A stretch of 64,000 bases of DNA from Promerops cafer (lineage: Eukaryota > Chordata > Aves > Passeriformes > Nectariniidae): NCBI GenBank assembly GCA_013398275.1, contig VZSE01008345.1, forward strand, positions 4,495 through 68,494. The letters run 5' to 3'. The translations under genes and the position numbers were made by a program. The first letter of the stretch is position 1; each line of letters starts with the position of its first letter. The notes under the pieces were generated by a model. It was given only the letters and a program-made list of their open reading frames with translations. It had not been told where the DNA came from and ran no database searches. Below, piece by piece: positions 11,699 through 23,600 of this stretch.

Positions 11699-12640
11699 TC
11701 CCTCTTCCCCTCACAAGGAAGTTGCAGACTGTGATGAGGTCTTGCTTCAGCCTCCTCAAGGCTGAACAGACCAAGCAACTTCAGCTGCTCCTCATATGGC
11801 TTCTCCTGAAGGTCCTTCACCATCCTCGTGTCCTTCTTTGGATGCATAGCTTGATGCCTTTTCCCTATTTTGGTGCCAATAGCTTGATGCCTTTTCCCTA
11901 TTTTGGTGCCTAAAACTGCCCCCAGGACTGGCGGTGAAGCCACCTCATTGCAGAGCAGAGCAGGACAATGCCCTCCCTTGCCCAGCTGGCGATGCTGTGC
12001 CTGATGCACCCCAGCACACACTTGGCTGCTAGGGCACTGCTGACTCACATTGTTTGCCATCAGCCAGTTCCTGTCCGTGGCTCCTTTCCTGCTCTCCAGC
12101 CTCTCGTTTCCTACTCTGTGCACACAGCCAGGGTAGCACCATCCCAGGTGCAGAATCTGGCACTTGCTCGTGTTAAACTCCATACAGCTGGTGATTGTCC
12201 AGGTCTCTAATTTGTTCAGGTCTCTCTACAGGGCCTCCCCGCCCTTGAAGAAGCTGACAGCTCCTCCTAGTCTACTATCATCAGCAAACTTAGTATTCCT
12301 TTGAGTCCCTTGTCCAGGTTGTTAATGAAGAGAATGTTATTGAAGAGAATTCAGAGCCCTGCAAAACCCCACTAGTGAACAGGTCACCAATCTGATGTCA
12401 CCCCGTTCACTGCAACTCTTTGTGCTCGACCCGTGGGCCAGTGGCTTATCCGTCATGTAACTTGGTTATCCAGCTGTGAGCTGGACCTTGTGTCCAGAAG
12501 GATCCTCTGAGACAGTATCGAAGGCTTTGTGAAGTCCAAAAAATTACATGAACTAGCTTCCTTTGCTCAACTTACCCTGTTGTAGAAAGAAGTCAATTTT
12601 GACAAGCAGGACTTTGCCCCCATGAAGCTGTGTGCAACTT
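11699..12640 (-). mobile_element. CR1 LINE, ORF2 part of the split copy
   Basis: This is the continuation of the CR1 at 10444. On the plus strand it reads 'cttcccctcacaaggaagtt', then 'caggctgaacagacc'-like text, then the complement of the reverse transcriptase C-terminal half. It ends near 12640 at 'cccccatgaagctgtg'. A 33 bp unit is tandemly duplicated at 11848-11880 and 11881-11911 (the second slightly altered and shorter), a private change of this copy. The minus-strand open frame at 11653-12183 is a broken piece of ORF2, with stops and frameshifts elsewhere. Confidence 0.9.
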
Positions 12641-14538
12641 TCAGTTCATCTGTCATGCAAGCAGCATAAGGGAAATTAATTCACTGACGGCTTTTTCAAC
12701 ACAAATCAGATTCTTGATGTACAAAAACTGAACCCAGTTCTGCTATTCTTAAACTTGGAGATTTCTTAGCAAAAAAAGTGGAATATGTAAAATTTCAAGG
12801 AAATCAAAATACTGTTTTCCTTGTCCATTTAAGCTGATATTTCTTCATTGGGTAGATAAATTATTTGCTTAGTTATAAATTGCAAAGCAGCACTAATCAA
12901 AGAGCTAATTTTTTGGTGCCACAGAGGAATTAGCCAAAGCAAACATATTGCTGAAAGAGATGAAAACTGCTGGCAAGATAGGTTTTGTTTTCCTTAGGCA
13001 TATTAGCTATTAATTGCTGAAAGATTATTTACTTGTGTAGGTCATGGTATGCTGGAAAAGACAGATTTACACATCACCTTTTTCTGTGTCCAAGAAGATG
13101 TTTTCAAAGTTTCCATGTGCACGGAATGGAGGTCAGAGGTGTACTTTATGCTACTAGATGTGCTGCTCTCCTCCCTGCAGAACCAGAGAAAAGAGAGAGG
13201 GAACAAAACAAGAAACTCATCCTTTAAGGTGAGGTCTTCAAGAAGCCTCTTTTGTTGTGGAGTGTACAGGGAGGCAGCTGGGCTTTGGTTAGCTTTGGTA
13301 AATAATCCAGTTCCCAACCAGCCAGTTACTATTTTTTTACTTAAGTAAGCTTGAAGCACAATACCTTTATATATTTATGTGTTTTGGGTCTTGACAAGAA
13401 ATTTGGGCTGCACTTTGCCAAGGCACATGTAAAGCTGTGAGGAACTCAATGCTTAGATTTCACTAATATTCAGAGCTACGGAATCCAACACTTATTTAGT
13501 CCAAAAGGATAAAAATACTAATTTTTGTTTGTGTTCAACATTTTTACATATCTGAGAGGCTCTGCTGTTCTATTTTTGCACCATACTTTGCAAAAGATAC
13601 CGTTTTAATAAACATTACTATCTGCAAGTAAGAATATATTCTTTTAAGATAATTTATTAATTTAAACTCTCTTAATTTTAGTTTTATTTTCTTAAAGAAA
13701 CATTTGGTTTTAATACTCAATACTTTTCTCAGAGATTGTTGACTGGGAGCTGGTGACCGCTCAGCTGGAAATTTTTAAGGATAGTCAGCTTATCACTTAG
13801 TCTGTTTATCACTTAGATTTGCTAGTCAAATGTTCAAACTCATAAATAGAAAGTATTTTCATACAAATGCAAAGCTAACTCTTCAACACAATTTACTAGT
13901 TGTTCCCCTTCTTTAACTGCTTAAATATTTCAAATACTTCCCCATTATAAATTCTCTAGGCTCAAGGTTTATAGAAAATAATTTTTACACCATTATGGTA
14001 TGCAAGTCACCATTTAGGTACTGGTACTTGGAGGACAAAATTAATGCTTCTTAATACAGAATGACCTATTAAATGAGAAGCTACTTGTGTTTTGCTGAAC
14101 AGTACTTTTTGGAACAGTCTAAGTACAGAAAAAATTAAAGTTCTAACAAGTTAAGTGAACAAAAGGTGTTGTGATTTTTTGAAAATATTTGAATAAGCTT
14201 TGCTACAGTCATATTTCCCTCATTTGTAACCAGAATTTTTCAATTAATTCCAAAGTGATTAATGAGGCCTTTAATTTTTCCTCAGAAAAAATATTTTTCT
14301 AATATCTAAATTATTTTGTTATTATTTAAGTTTCAGTAAACAATGAAAAATGTTTTACTTGCTTCATTGTTACTGTATTGAGAAAAGATATTACATTGTA
14401 TGTAGAAAATATATTCTGAGGGAGTAAAATCTAGAGTGCAGAGAAAGAATTCAAAATTGTGAGGAATGGAGAATAAAAGAAAACTTGAGTAGGATTTAAT
14501 TGTAGAAACTTGAAAGAAATTTTGTGGCCTTGCTAGGT

Positions 14539-14652
14539 GTTTTTTCTTTGGTTTTCTTTTTCTGTTTGTTGGGTTTTTTTTGTTTTGGTTTTTGAGTTTT
14601 TGGGTTTTTTTTGTTATTGTTGTTGTTGTTTTTTTATTTTTTTCTATTGTTT
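14539..14652. repeat. T/G-rich low-complexity tract
   Basis: About 110 bases almost entirely of T and G, with GTT repeats in the middle. This is the complement of the A/C-only tracts seen elsewhere in the window. Confidence 0.85.
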
Positions 14653-16014
14653 CTAATTTTACTAGTTAAATTCTCTTGTTGATCAGATTACTCCTGTATT
14701 CCTGATATACATGGAAGATTAATGCAATCCAATCCATGAAGTGTGTGTTTTTCCTCTGTTCTGACATAACTTGGCCTGTAAATGAAACATTAACATAGAA
14801 GCAATTTTTGCAGATTTTCTGAAGACCATTGTGACGTGCTTAGGGCACTGTATTTCAAAATGTTGGCAGTTCAATATCCACTGTGTAACTCTGATCACAT
14901 TTCTTGGCTCTCTAGAAAACGTGGGCATTGTACTGACCACAAGTAATACCAGTTTCAACACCAGCAAAATCAGAATCAAGAGCAGCACTAATTAAACCTG
15001 CACTAGTCCAGAACTCAGAAAAACAAAGATTGTTGAAAAAGGAAATACATAATGTCAAAGAAGTGGATCATTTTTGGGTGATTGTATTCCTTCAGATTGC
15101 TTTGTTTTGCTAAATTGAAATATATCAAAGCATGTCCTGCTTGCTTAGAAACAAACAAACAGCCTCATCCCAAACCCCAGTAGAAACTATCAATATTTAT
15201 TATTTTGATTTATAAAAAAATGTTGTTATGCTTTCAGTCTTTCTGTGATGGCTGTACTATTTGTTTTTCCTTCCTTGGCATCCTTACAGTCAAAAAGAAA
15301 TGTGTGCTAATTGCAGATTACCCTGTGAATGTTTTACAGCACATACAATAACCAGGCACCAAAATAAAGAAAATATACTCTGTCTCCAAGATCACTATTC
15401 AAAAAAATTCCTTATAAATAACCTATCTCTTATATGGTGTTACATGTGTTCTCTCATCTGCCTACAGTACACCATATTTTGCGTGCTAAAATTTTTTTTA
15501 TTTCTAATTTTCTTTTTCCACTTTATTTTATTTTGCTCTGTTTTCTCCTAATTCCTCATTATTATTTTCCCCCTAAATCTTTCTGCCAAGATGAAAGATT
15601 GTAAGATGTACACACAGTTAAAAAAATCAGAGCCCGTGAGCCTGCCTCAAATGCCAAAGTATGCTTCTAGAACAATGCATTTTTAGCTTTGGGAAGAAAG
15701 GCTATATATAATTATATCTAGAAACAACTCATATTTTGTCTTACTTTTATCCTTGGATAATAGTAACCTTGCTGAGGCTTAAAAAGAGTCAAGAAATTAA
15801 TAAAAATACAGTAACCTTATGGTCTTTTCTGGAGTCATTCACTCCTCTCCTGCTTTCCTAAAACATAAAAATGCATTTATATTAAAACATGAAAAATGTG
15901 GGCTGATTGATGATATTAAAATCATATAAACTAATAAGTATTTAAAATTCACTTATGTCACAGGAGAAAGGATGTGTTACTAAACCCACATAAATAAGGA
16001 TAAGAATGATGTAT

Positions 16015-16070
16015 CTTATACATATACGTATAACATACATATATATGTATGTTATTCTTATATGTATAAG
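16015..16070. repeat. 56-bp AT-rich near-perfect palindrome
   Basis: The arms of 28 bases meet between 16042 and 16043. The central 26 bp (16030-16055) is a perfect palindrome. The outer 12 bases of each arm (CTTATACATATA and its complement) also pair, with two mismatches between. It can fold as a hairpin or cruciform. Confidence 0.85.
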
Positions 16071-17799
16071 AATGATGTATGATATATTAGCTTCCTGCTT
16101 GGTTTTTCCCTGAATGTTTACTTGTTTGTAATTATTCATAATTTTTTTTGTAGTTATGTCCATAGCAGATATGTGATATTCTAAGTGGATGATTGTGGTT
16201 TTAATGCAGGGTGGAAGGAAGAAAATCAGGTGATCCCGTGGTCAGGTGAACTCATTTTTGCCTCTTGAAAGAAACAAAAATATAACAGTGTATCATGCAA
16301 TTTAGCAATTTAATGTTTCCCACTGTTTTCTTTTGACTTAAAAAATTTTTGAAAAGTAATACAAAAATATCTCAGTTCCACTCTGCAAAGTGCACAATAC
16401 CTCAGTGTTTCTGATCCAGCCCTTGGCATGTGATCAGAGCGTGGAAAGGACAAAAGCCTTCCAGCTCAGTAATGACTAGTCTTTGCAGTGTTGCAGCCTG
16501 TGCTGTTGACACTTCTCAGAATTTCATGTAAGGGATCCACAGATGTCCCAGCTCTCAGATGGATTTCCACAGCTTGCGTGTCTCTCCCACGCTGTGATTC
16601 ACCACAGCCTGCTGGGTAGCAAGCATGACTCTCTTGGCTGCTGTGGGATTCTGCAAATGGCTGAGAAGCAAATTCTCATAACAATACCTTATTTGCTCTT
16701 CTATCCATAGGTCACAGGCTACACATATATAAACATAATTTGGAAGGCACTCCTGGAAGTTATCTGACACATGTCTGACAAAGAAAGAAATTTAAAAGGA
16801 GTGATGTTCAGATGGCTGCTCAAATCTTCCACGAGTTCGAATTTTACTTGAAGGGACAAAAGCAGGTTTAGCTTGTAGCTTATGCTCTTTATTCATGTGA
16901 AAGTCTCCCCAGACTATCAATACTGTCACCAGGGATATGGTGTTTAGGCTCATGCAGTCTTACCTCCTCCCCTTCTGCAGTGCTTGTGTGTTTTGATTCC
17001 CTTCATCACAGACAGCACACCTTTGTGTCACCGAGGATGTAGTTGAGCTCTTTGGGTGTAAAATGAGTGACTTTTTAAGACAATGCTGATAATCTGTAAC
17101 TATAATTTTATCTTTGTTGGCTGATTGCTTTCAGCACAAAGTTGGGACTTTGTTTTAACACCGAAGCATGCAAGCTGGAAGCATACAAAACTGTAGGAAG
17201 AAGAAGGTCCTACATCACATTGACACACAGAGGAACAGGTGTTTCTCTGCCCAATTGGATATGCAGGACAAAGGTATGTTTGCACTTTCTGTCCTCAGAA
17301 CAAGTATAAAGGTGTCATCTTCCAGCATGCTTTTCTATTCCCCCTTGTATTTAATTATCTAAAACTGCTTAGTAAGAATAGTAGTTATCATCAATAATTT
17401 AATTACTAATGGCCTCTAGTAATTTGTATATGACTGCTGTATGTCTTTCAAGGGAATCCAAACTTCTGACATGAGGGGAAAGTGCAGTCCTACAGCAGCA
17501 TTGATTTACACATTTGATCATTTCAAATTTGTATTTCCATGCAAACACAGCTATCTCCTTTTGACTTTTTAAACTTCTAGAAAAATGTGTCTCATTGGAA
17601 TGATTGCTTTTCACAGATATACACTTGTAGTGCTGCTGTATTTGCAATTGTGTATGTGGCATTGACTGTAGTAAGGACAAGAGCCTATTGGCCTGGATAA
17701 CATGAAAATATAGAGGGAAAACATAGAAGACAATAAGCATCCACTTGATGGGATAGAGAAAGTGGAACAGTAGAAGACTGATGTAGAAATGTGTCATTA

Positions 17800-18259
17800 C
17801 CTAGGTGAAAGGCTTGGAGAATGATCTTTGCAGAAACGTTCTGGATGGGTATAAGCCAGGAGAGAGTACATTTGTCCAGGACATTGGGTTTGCATGACAT
17901 GGTTTTGGTACTGCAAGAGGGGACTGCGGGAGTGGCTTCTATGAGGAGATGCCAGAAGTTTTCTCCATGTTCAGTAGACCCAGCTGCAGCCATCTCCAAG
18001 ATGGACATGCCACTGGCTGAAGCTGAGCCAACCAGAGACACTGACAAGCACCTCTGAGACAGCAGCTGGGAGAGAGGAGTGAGAATGGGAGAGAGGAGTG
18101 AGAATGTGAGAGGAACAACTCTGGAGACATCCAGGTCAGTCAGTAGGGAGGAGGAGGAGGTGCTCCATGTGCCACAGCAGAGATCCCCTGCAGCTTGTGG
18201 TGAGTCCCGTGGTGAGGCACCTGTGCCCCTGCACCCCATGGAGTTCCACAGTGGAGCAG
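17800..18259 (+). mobile_element. long avian LTR-type element, left part
   Basis: The segment follows the order of a widespread avian GC-rich repeat: 'ggatgggtat', 'actgcaagaggggactgcgg', 'gaggagatgcc', 'gctgagccaaccagagaca', 'agcagctgggagagaggag', 'gtgagaggaacaactctg', 'gaggaggaggtgctccatg' and 'agatcccctgcagc'. A 19 bp unit is duplicated in tandem at 18068-18086 and 18087-18105. The element breaks at 18259 where another LTR is inserted and resumes at 19022. The overlapping 207-codon minus-strand frame (17685-18308) is antisense to it and is not a gene. The left edge is uncertain by tens of bases. Confidence 0.75.
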
Positions 18260-19016
18260 TGCAAGAGCCTGCTAATACAAGAAAGGCTTCCAAAAAGTGC
18301 TTCATCATTATGTCTGCTTATCATAATCTCTCTTGAACACCTGAAAACCACGTGCGAGAGGGACTCTGAGTAGCCCGCCTTGAGGCCCATAAAAAAGGAA
18401 GGCAAAACTGGTGCAAAATGTGGAGCAAGGGCCAGAATCCCTCCTCCAACCATTGCCTGCTGTGGAATACCCTGAGGCTTCCAGGAGCCGACACCACCCC
18501 CGTGGGGAGAACCCCCCAGTCCTGCCCCCTACCCCGCTGCTGCGTCCCGTGGCCAGAGCGCCGTGAGGGGACCGAGGCTAGGCCGCAGCGACCGGGCACC
18601 GCGCCTGCATCTCGGAGGACACGGGCTGCCCATCCCAGCCTAACTGCCCCAGGGACTGCAGAAGGCAGATAAGATGCCTTCAACAACATAAAAAAAAAAA
18701 AAAAGGGTAAAAAAGTTCTCCGCTCCCCACACGGTCTCAGCAGCAACAAAGGTAGCACAGTGTGGTGGTGATCTATCCTGTGCTTTTTAAAGTAACCATA
18801 ACTAAGTTTTCTAACTTTTCTCTACTTCTCTCTTTCTTTCTCTTTGCCTCTCTTACTATTAAAGAAAAAAAAAATCATTTTTTTGGCATCAACATTTAAT
18901 TTTGTTTGGTTTTAATCTCATTTTTTGGGAATATTTTGAACCTTCAAAGTCCTTTCCATTTTCTACCCATAGAGTTAGCTCTCTTTGCTCTTCTGTGTTT
19001 AAACTGGTCCATAACA
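18260..19016 (+). mobile_element. LTR inserted into another LTR element
   Basis: The 757 bp begin TGCAAGAG and end CCATAACA (TG/CA). They are bracketed by AGCAG on both sides (18255-18259 and 19017-19021). Removing the LTR and one AGCAG restores the outer repeat across the join, which fixes the edges. A TATA-like CATAAAAAAGG lies near 18389, a CpG-rich R region at about 18480-18640, and an ATTAAAG polyadenylation-like signal near 18858. I therefore read plus as sense. No internal genes are attached: a solo LTR. Confidence 0.75.
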
Positions 19017-19021
19017 AGCAG

Positions 19022-19658
19022 ATAGCCACACCAGAAACACTGGATGACCAAAGGATAATCCTCCAGCCTGCTGGAGCAGGCTGCTGACTTCAGCCTCGTG
19101 GAGAGAGAAACCCACACTGGAAGAGGCTTTCTGGCAGGACTTGTGAGCCATGGCGGGGGTCTTATGTAGGGTCTATCCTTTCCTGAAGGACTGCACCTTG
19201 TGGAAGAAATTGCTGCTGGAGCAACTGTTGAAAAAGTAGATGAAAGACTGCTCTGTAGGTGGGACCCTGTGCTCAAGCAGGCAGAGAACATGAGAAGGAA
19301 GGAGCAGCAGAGGCAATATGTGATGAACTGATCTCAACCACCATTTCCTGTGCCCCCTGCACCACTTAATGGGGAGGGGATATAGCAAACTGGATGTAAA
19401 GTTCAGTACAGGAAGAAGGGAGAAAGGTGTTCTAAGATGAATTTTTATTTGTTATCCTGCTCTGGTGTTTGATTGGCAATAAGTGATATTAATTTCCCTG
19501 ACCTGAGTCTGTTTTGTCTGCAATGGTAGTTGGTGGTTGAGTGGCCTTTCCCTGTCCTTATCTCGACCCATGAGATCATCATATTTGCAACATATGTCCA
19601 GGTGATAGCACAGCTTGGCTGAGCACCTTGCATTCAGCCAGGTTCAACCCACACACAG
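19022..19658 (+). mobile_element. long avian LTR-type element, right part
   Basis: This is the continuation of 17800-18259. Strings include 'tggagcaggctgctgac', 'aagaggctttctggcaggac', 'ctgaaggactgcacc', 'gagaaggaaggagcagcaga' and 'atgaactgatctcaacc'. The end region has 'ctgagtctgttttgtctgc', 'ctgtccttatctcgaccca' and a final 'cagccaggttcaaccca'. Relatives of this repeat are very common in songbird genomes. Its open frames come from the tandem 'glycine/glutamate-rich' wording of the repeat and are not genes. Confidence 0.8.
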
Positions 19659-19660
19659 AA

Positions 19661-20185
19661 GTAAGGGGGCAGGATTAGTTAGGGGCAGGATTAGTTTGTA
19701 CTCTGAGGATCTGAAGTCTTTGTGGCCTGTGAACTTTTTGTGGCTCGTAAGCCTCGTATTTGGCCACAGAATACTTCTGTACTTGTTGCAGCACAATACT
19801 GCTACAGTTATGGAGTGTGAGCATATCTGTGGGGAGAGATAAGATAGAACAGAGCTCCAGGCTGTGGGAGGTGCCTGCAGAAGGCCATGGCAGCACAGAG
19901 AGGCTTGTCTCTGCCTGACCTTGGCAGGAGGAGATGCCATGTGGGGATGCCCTGCAGAGAGGAGCCTGCTGGAAGCTGCCAGACACCAGAGCAGCGCCTG
20001 ATCACCCCACAGAAGGACATCAAGAGAGCGTGGTGCTGACGTGGCAATGTGTGATAGGTCACTTATTGACAAATACCATGTAAGGAAATCCTGAAGAAGT
20101 GTATAAAACCAGCTGATTCTCTCAATAAATGTCTCAGTAGCCCTGCCGGTCTGAGTCCGTGCCTTGGTTGTTATATGTATCAACA
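19661..20185 (+). mobile_element. LTR with TATA and AATAAA signals
   Basis: A GTATAAAACC box at 20101-20110 is followed by AATAAA at 20124-20129 and then by U5-like text ('ctgagtccgtgccttggtt'). This is the arrangement of avian alpha/beta-type retroviral LTRs. The right end is probably CAACA at 20181-20185. The left end is not certain; it abuts the previous element, and a 15-base string is repeated there with 16-base spacing (19666-19680 and 19682-19696). Minus-strand frames of up to 197 codons over it (19644-20237) are antisense to the LTR and not genes. Confidence 0.65.
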
Positions 20186-23100
20186 TGGGAATGAATTTTG
20201 TGATGTGACTTCCCTGCCTGACACCTCTGCTACTCAACTGCTCCTTGTTAAGAAAACAGATGAATTCTGTTGATTTATCGCTGGACAGTCAGGACCTGAG
20301 AAACCTTAATTCGTACTTTTTCAGGTTTGAACTTCTTTTATGCATTGATTACGTTTTCAGGAATAATAAGACTCAAAGGATTTTATTCAGCCAAATGAAA
20401 AGTGTATGTTATTGCAAGTCTCTTAATCAGAGACAGACTATCACAAAAAAAAAAAAAAAAAAAGCTTTTGCTCTGCTCCCTTTCTCTCCCAGAGCAAGAC
20501 CTTAAAACAAACTATCTGTCATGATGCATGTTATTTTGTGCTACAAGTTTAGAAATTCAACTCTGTTTTCTGGTTCTGTTCTTATTTGCTCCATTAATAG
20601 TTTTTCACTGTCCTAGTGTCTTGTGGTACATCAGATACTGGTTCACTCTTGCACTAGATCTTTGCTTGTCTACTGTGCAGTGGAAAAAAGAAGCCTGTTT
20701 CACAGTTTCTAGAGACTGAAACTGGTATGTGGATTTGCTTTCATATAGCTCATTTGACTGTAGACATATCCAATATAATAATAAAAAAAAAATCAGCAAT
20801 TTGTCATGGATGCTTGCTCCCATATTTTCTATAGTGAATAGTCTTACTTTCTGATTTAGTAAGTCAGCTTTCAGAGCACAACACAAACCTATCTAGTACA
20901 TATAAAATATAAGAGGTAATAGGGAGTGAAGGCATCTGTTTGATGATAGCCAAACCTAACTTCATGAATGAAATTCAATCTTTTGTCTTCTTAGGCATAA
21001 ACCGCTCAAACTCCAAAACTATATAAAAAAGGAGAGGTTTATGTTTTGTACATGTGAACCGTGTCGGCAAAATCCACATAGTTGCCTCTAAGGCGACCAA
21101 TCTTCTGAACTGAAGGGATAAAAAAATTAAGCTAAAATCATGTTCCTCTTAATTCCAGTGTCAAAACTCCCACTGATTTCATTAGGGCCACAATGGGCTC
21201 TTGTGACCTAAAAAAGTCTTTGCACAATGTTCTCAATACTGTATACCTGAGGTTCAAAACCAGCAGAGATTCAGACATCTTTGGTCTGTGAAGGAGTCCT
21301 GCTTAAAAGTACAGACCATAATCATCTACAAATTTTCACAGTTAGTATCTCTGTTTTGGGGAACTAGTTTAACATTAACAAACCTTATAATTGTGCCTAT
21401 TTAGGTACCCTGGACCAGACTATGATTAACTTTTTCTGTAGGTGAAAACTGCTTAGTTATTGCTAGTTTGTGAGTTGCTAGCAACTTACTCTTATATACC
21501 AGTGCTTTATACATCACCTCATGTCTCCTACCATCTGTAATAGTTCATTGACAAAGGATTATTGAAACTCTAAGTAATACATTGCCATTAAATATTTTCC
21601 TTGTGTAAAAAAATAATTTTAGCTCAAGTCTTGTAATGTAGTTTCATGAGAGTTTAAGGCAACAAATCACTGAGCTAGAAAATTCCACATATCTTGTCCC
21701 TTTTTTTGTAATCATAGATTGCAGCCACCTTTTCCTCACTTTAGAATGGAGCAATATTTGCTTTGAGTAAGGCTCTAGATTTTTCTTGGGAAGGTTCACC
21801 CAGGCACTAGGTAGATCAAATGTCCTGGAAGAACTGATTTTCAGTTATATCCCTGAATATTTAACTGAAGTTGCTGTCAGTGTAAGGCTGATTTCATTTG
21901 TCTTATTTTTTTTTTTTTTTTCCTGTAGTGTCTTGGATGATTGAATGTCTTTTCAAGACTGCAAAACTCTTCTGATGATTTTCTGCATATATGCATTTCT
22001 ATCATGACTCAACCAGAAAGTGAATAGACACAGTCAATCATACAAATTTTAGCTCTGATATATGGAAACAAGATATAAACCCCCATTATTTTAGTCAAAT
22101 CATGAGCTGAAGCCTCTAGCTGTCATTAAAGTGAATATACATAAAGACTCTTGTAAAAAAAAAAGTGGCTACTGCCCAGACTGAAAGACAACAAAAGGGA
22201 CAGTGGAAAAGTAATTTTACTGCTCAGGAATTTACACACCTTTTTGCAAATATTGATTCCATTATAAAATGTGACTAGTTCTGGATGGCTACAGAAATAA
22301 GCTCTAACTTGTGTTCATATTTTATAGTGAAAAGACTAAATTTTGGAAGATGTATTCTTTTTGAGTGTGTTAGAAACCTGTGTAAGAGCTGTAAAATAGG
22401 TAGCCTGAATTAGAATTTTTTTCTGACATACAAAGCAGATAAAAATTTTCCTCATAAAATGGGGGAAAAGAGATCACTCCAAGGAGAATTTCCAGCAACT
22501 TATTCTGCCTGGAAGATTCAAAATAGCAAGCATGGTTTTCTTTGGTCATATGTTGAAAAATCACCTGGCAGATCAGGTGAGGGGAAGACTGCACAGTACA
22601 GTCTTGAAATTTGTAATGCTTTTAATGCTATCTTTGATGATCTGAAACATCATTCTAATTTTTTTTTAATACCTAAAGATATAGCTTTAGGACACTGAAG
22701 TTAAAATTATGTTATGCTTACTTTGATTGGAAGTTATGCAAACACTTTTAAAGAGTCTAATAGACTTAACAAATCTTACAGCAAAGCATTCTTACCAATT
22801 AAATCAGTTACAACAATTTCAGTTACTCTTCTTGTAGTACAAAACCATTATTGTATAGAAAAAAGTGTATGTAATCATATATATTAAAAGCCACAGGGGT
22901 ATCTGCTCTGAAAACCTTCAGCTGTTTTCAAAATATTTTTCAACAGTCCAAAATTGCTTTTGACTGTTATTTTTTGTCTTACAAGCAAGAAGTGTTCTAT
23001 TTGTATGGTGTGGGACAACTAATTAGAAGACAGGAAAAAACATGGGACTGTCCCTGATCCTTGTCCTCCTGCTACTGTGTTGCATAACTGAGGAAAAAGA

Positions 23101-23600
23101 AGCAAAATTTCCTCCTGTATTTTACCAAACTAGAGAAATTCTCAGCATTTACAAAACTGATGTAGTCAGATGCTGTGCCATTCTCATTTTCAGTTCTGGC
23201 TAGAGCTGCAAAACTTGGCCAGCATGTGCTTGCTGCTCTGGGGCTTTTACAAACTGAGAAAGGATTCTCAGGGAGCTTCTCCAAGTTGGCAGGGTTTGAA
23301 ATACCACCTGTGCTCTTTTAAATGTTGCTAGTGTTTGTGCATGATTTGACCCAGAATCAGAAAGCTATAACCAGATCTTTGATATACTCCATTTCTCAGA
23401 GGAGAGTGGAGACAGCATACAACTTATGTGAGTTCAGTGAATAAAAAAAATATTTGGTGTAGTAGAAGCCACACATCAATGTACTTTAGACTCAAGTGTG
23501 TTCTTGTGTGCCCTTTATTGAACAGCTGAAGACAATGAACAAACTCATGGCTAATCATGATTTGTGTGAACAACGAACTACCAGGGCAGAAAGTGGAAAA
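20186..23600. other. unique AT-rich sequence, no supported gene
   Basis: A 19-base A run lies at 20445-20463 and a T run near 21906-21921. A 53-codon frame with a signal-peptide-like start is at 23042-23203 (see findings). No repeat family was recognised. Confidence 0.5.

Larger units (their letters stand above)
12641..17799. other. unique AT-rich sequence with simple repeats
   Basis: No gene or recognisable transposon. It holds a T/G-rich tract (14539-14652) and an AT palindrome (16015-16070), listed separately. Short open frames on both strands show no domain. Confidence 0.5.

Noticed and set aside
17685..18308. 207-codon minus-strand frame
   Set aside because: It lies antisense across the long LTR-type element and into the inner LTR, crossing the insertion joint at 18260. 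A real gene would not end at such a joint.
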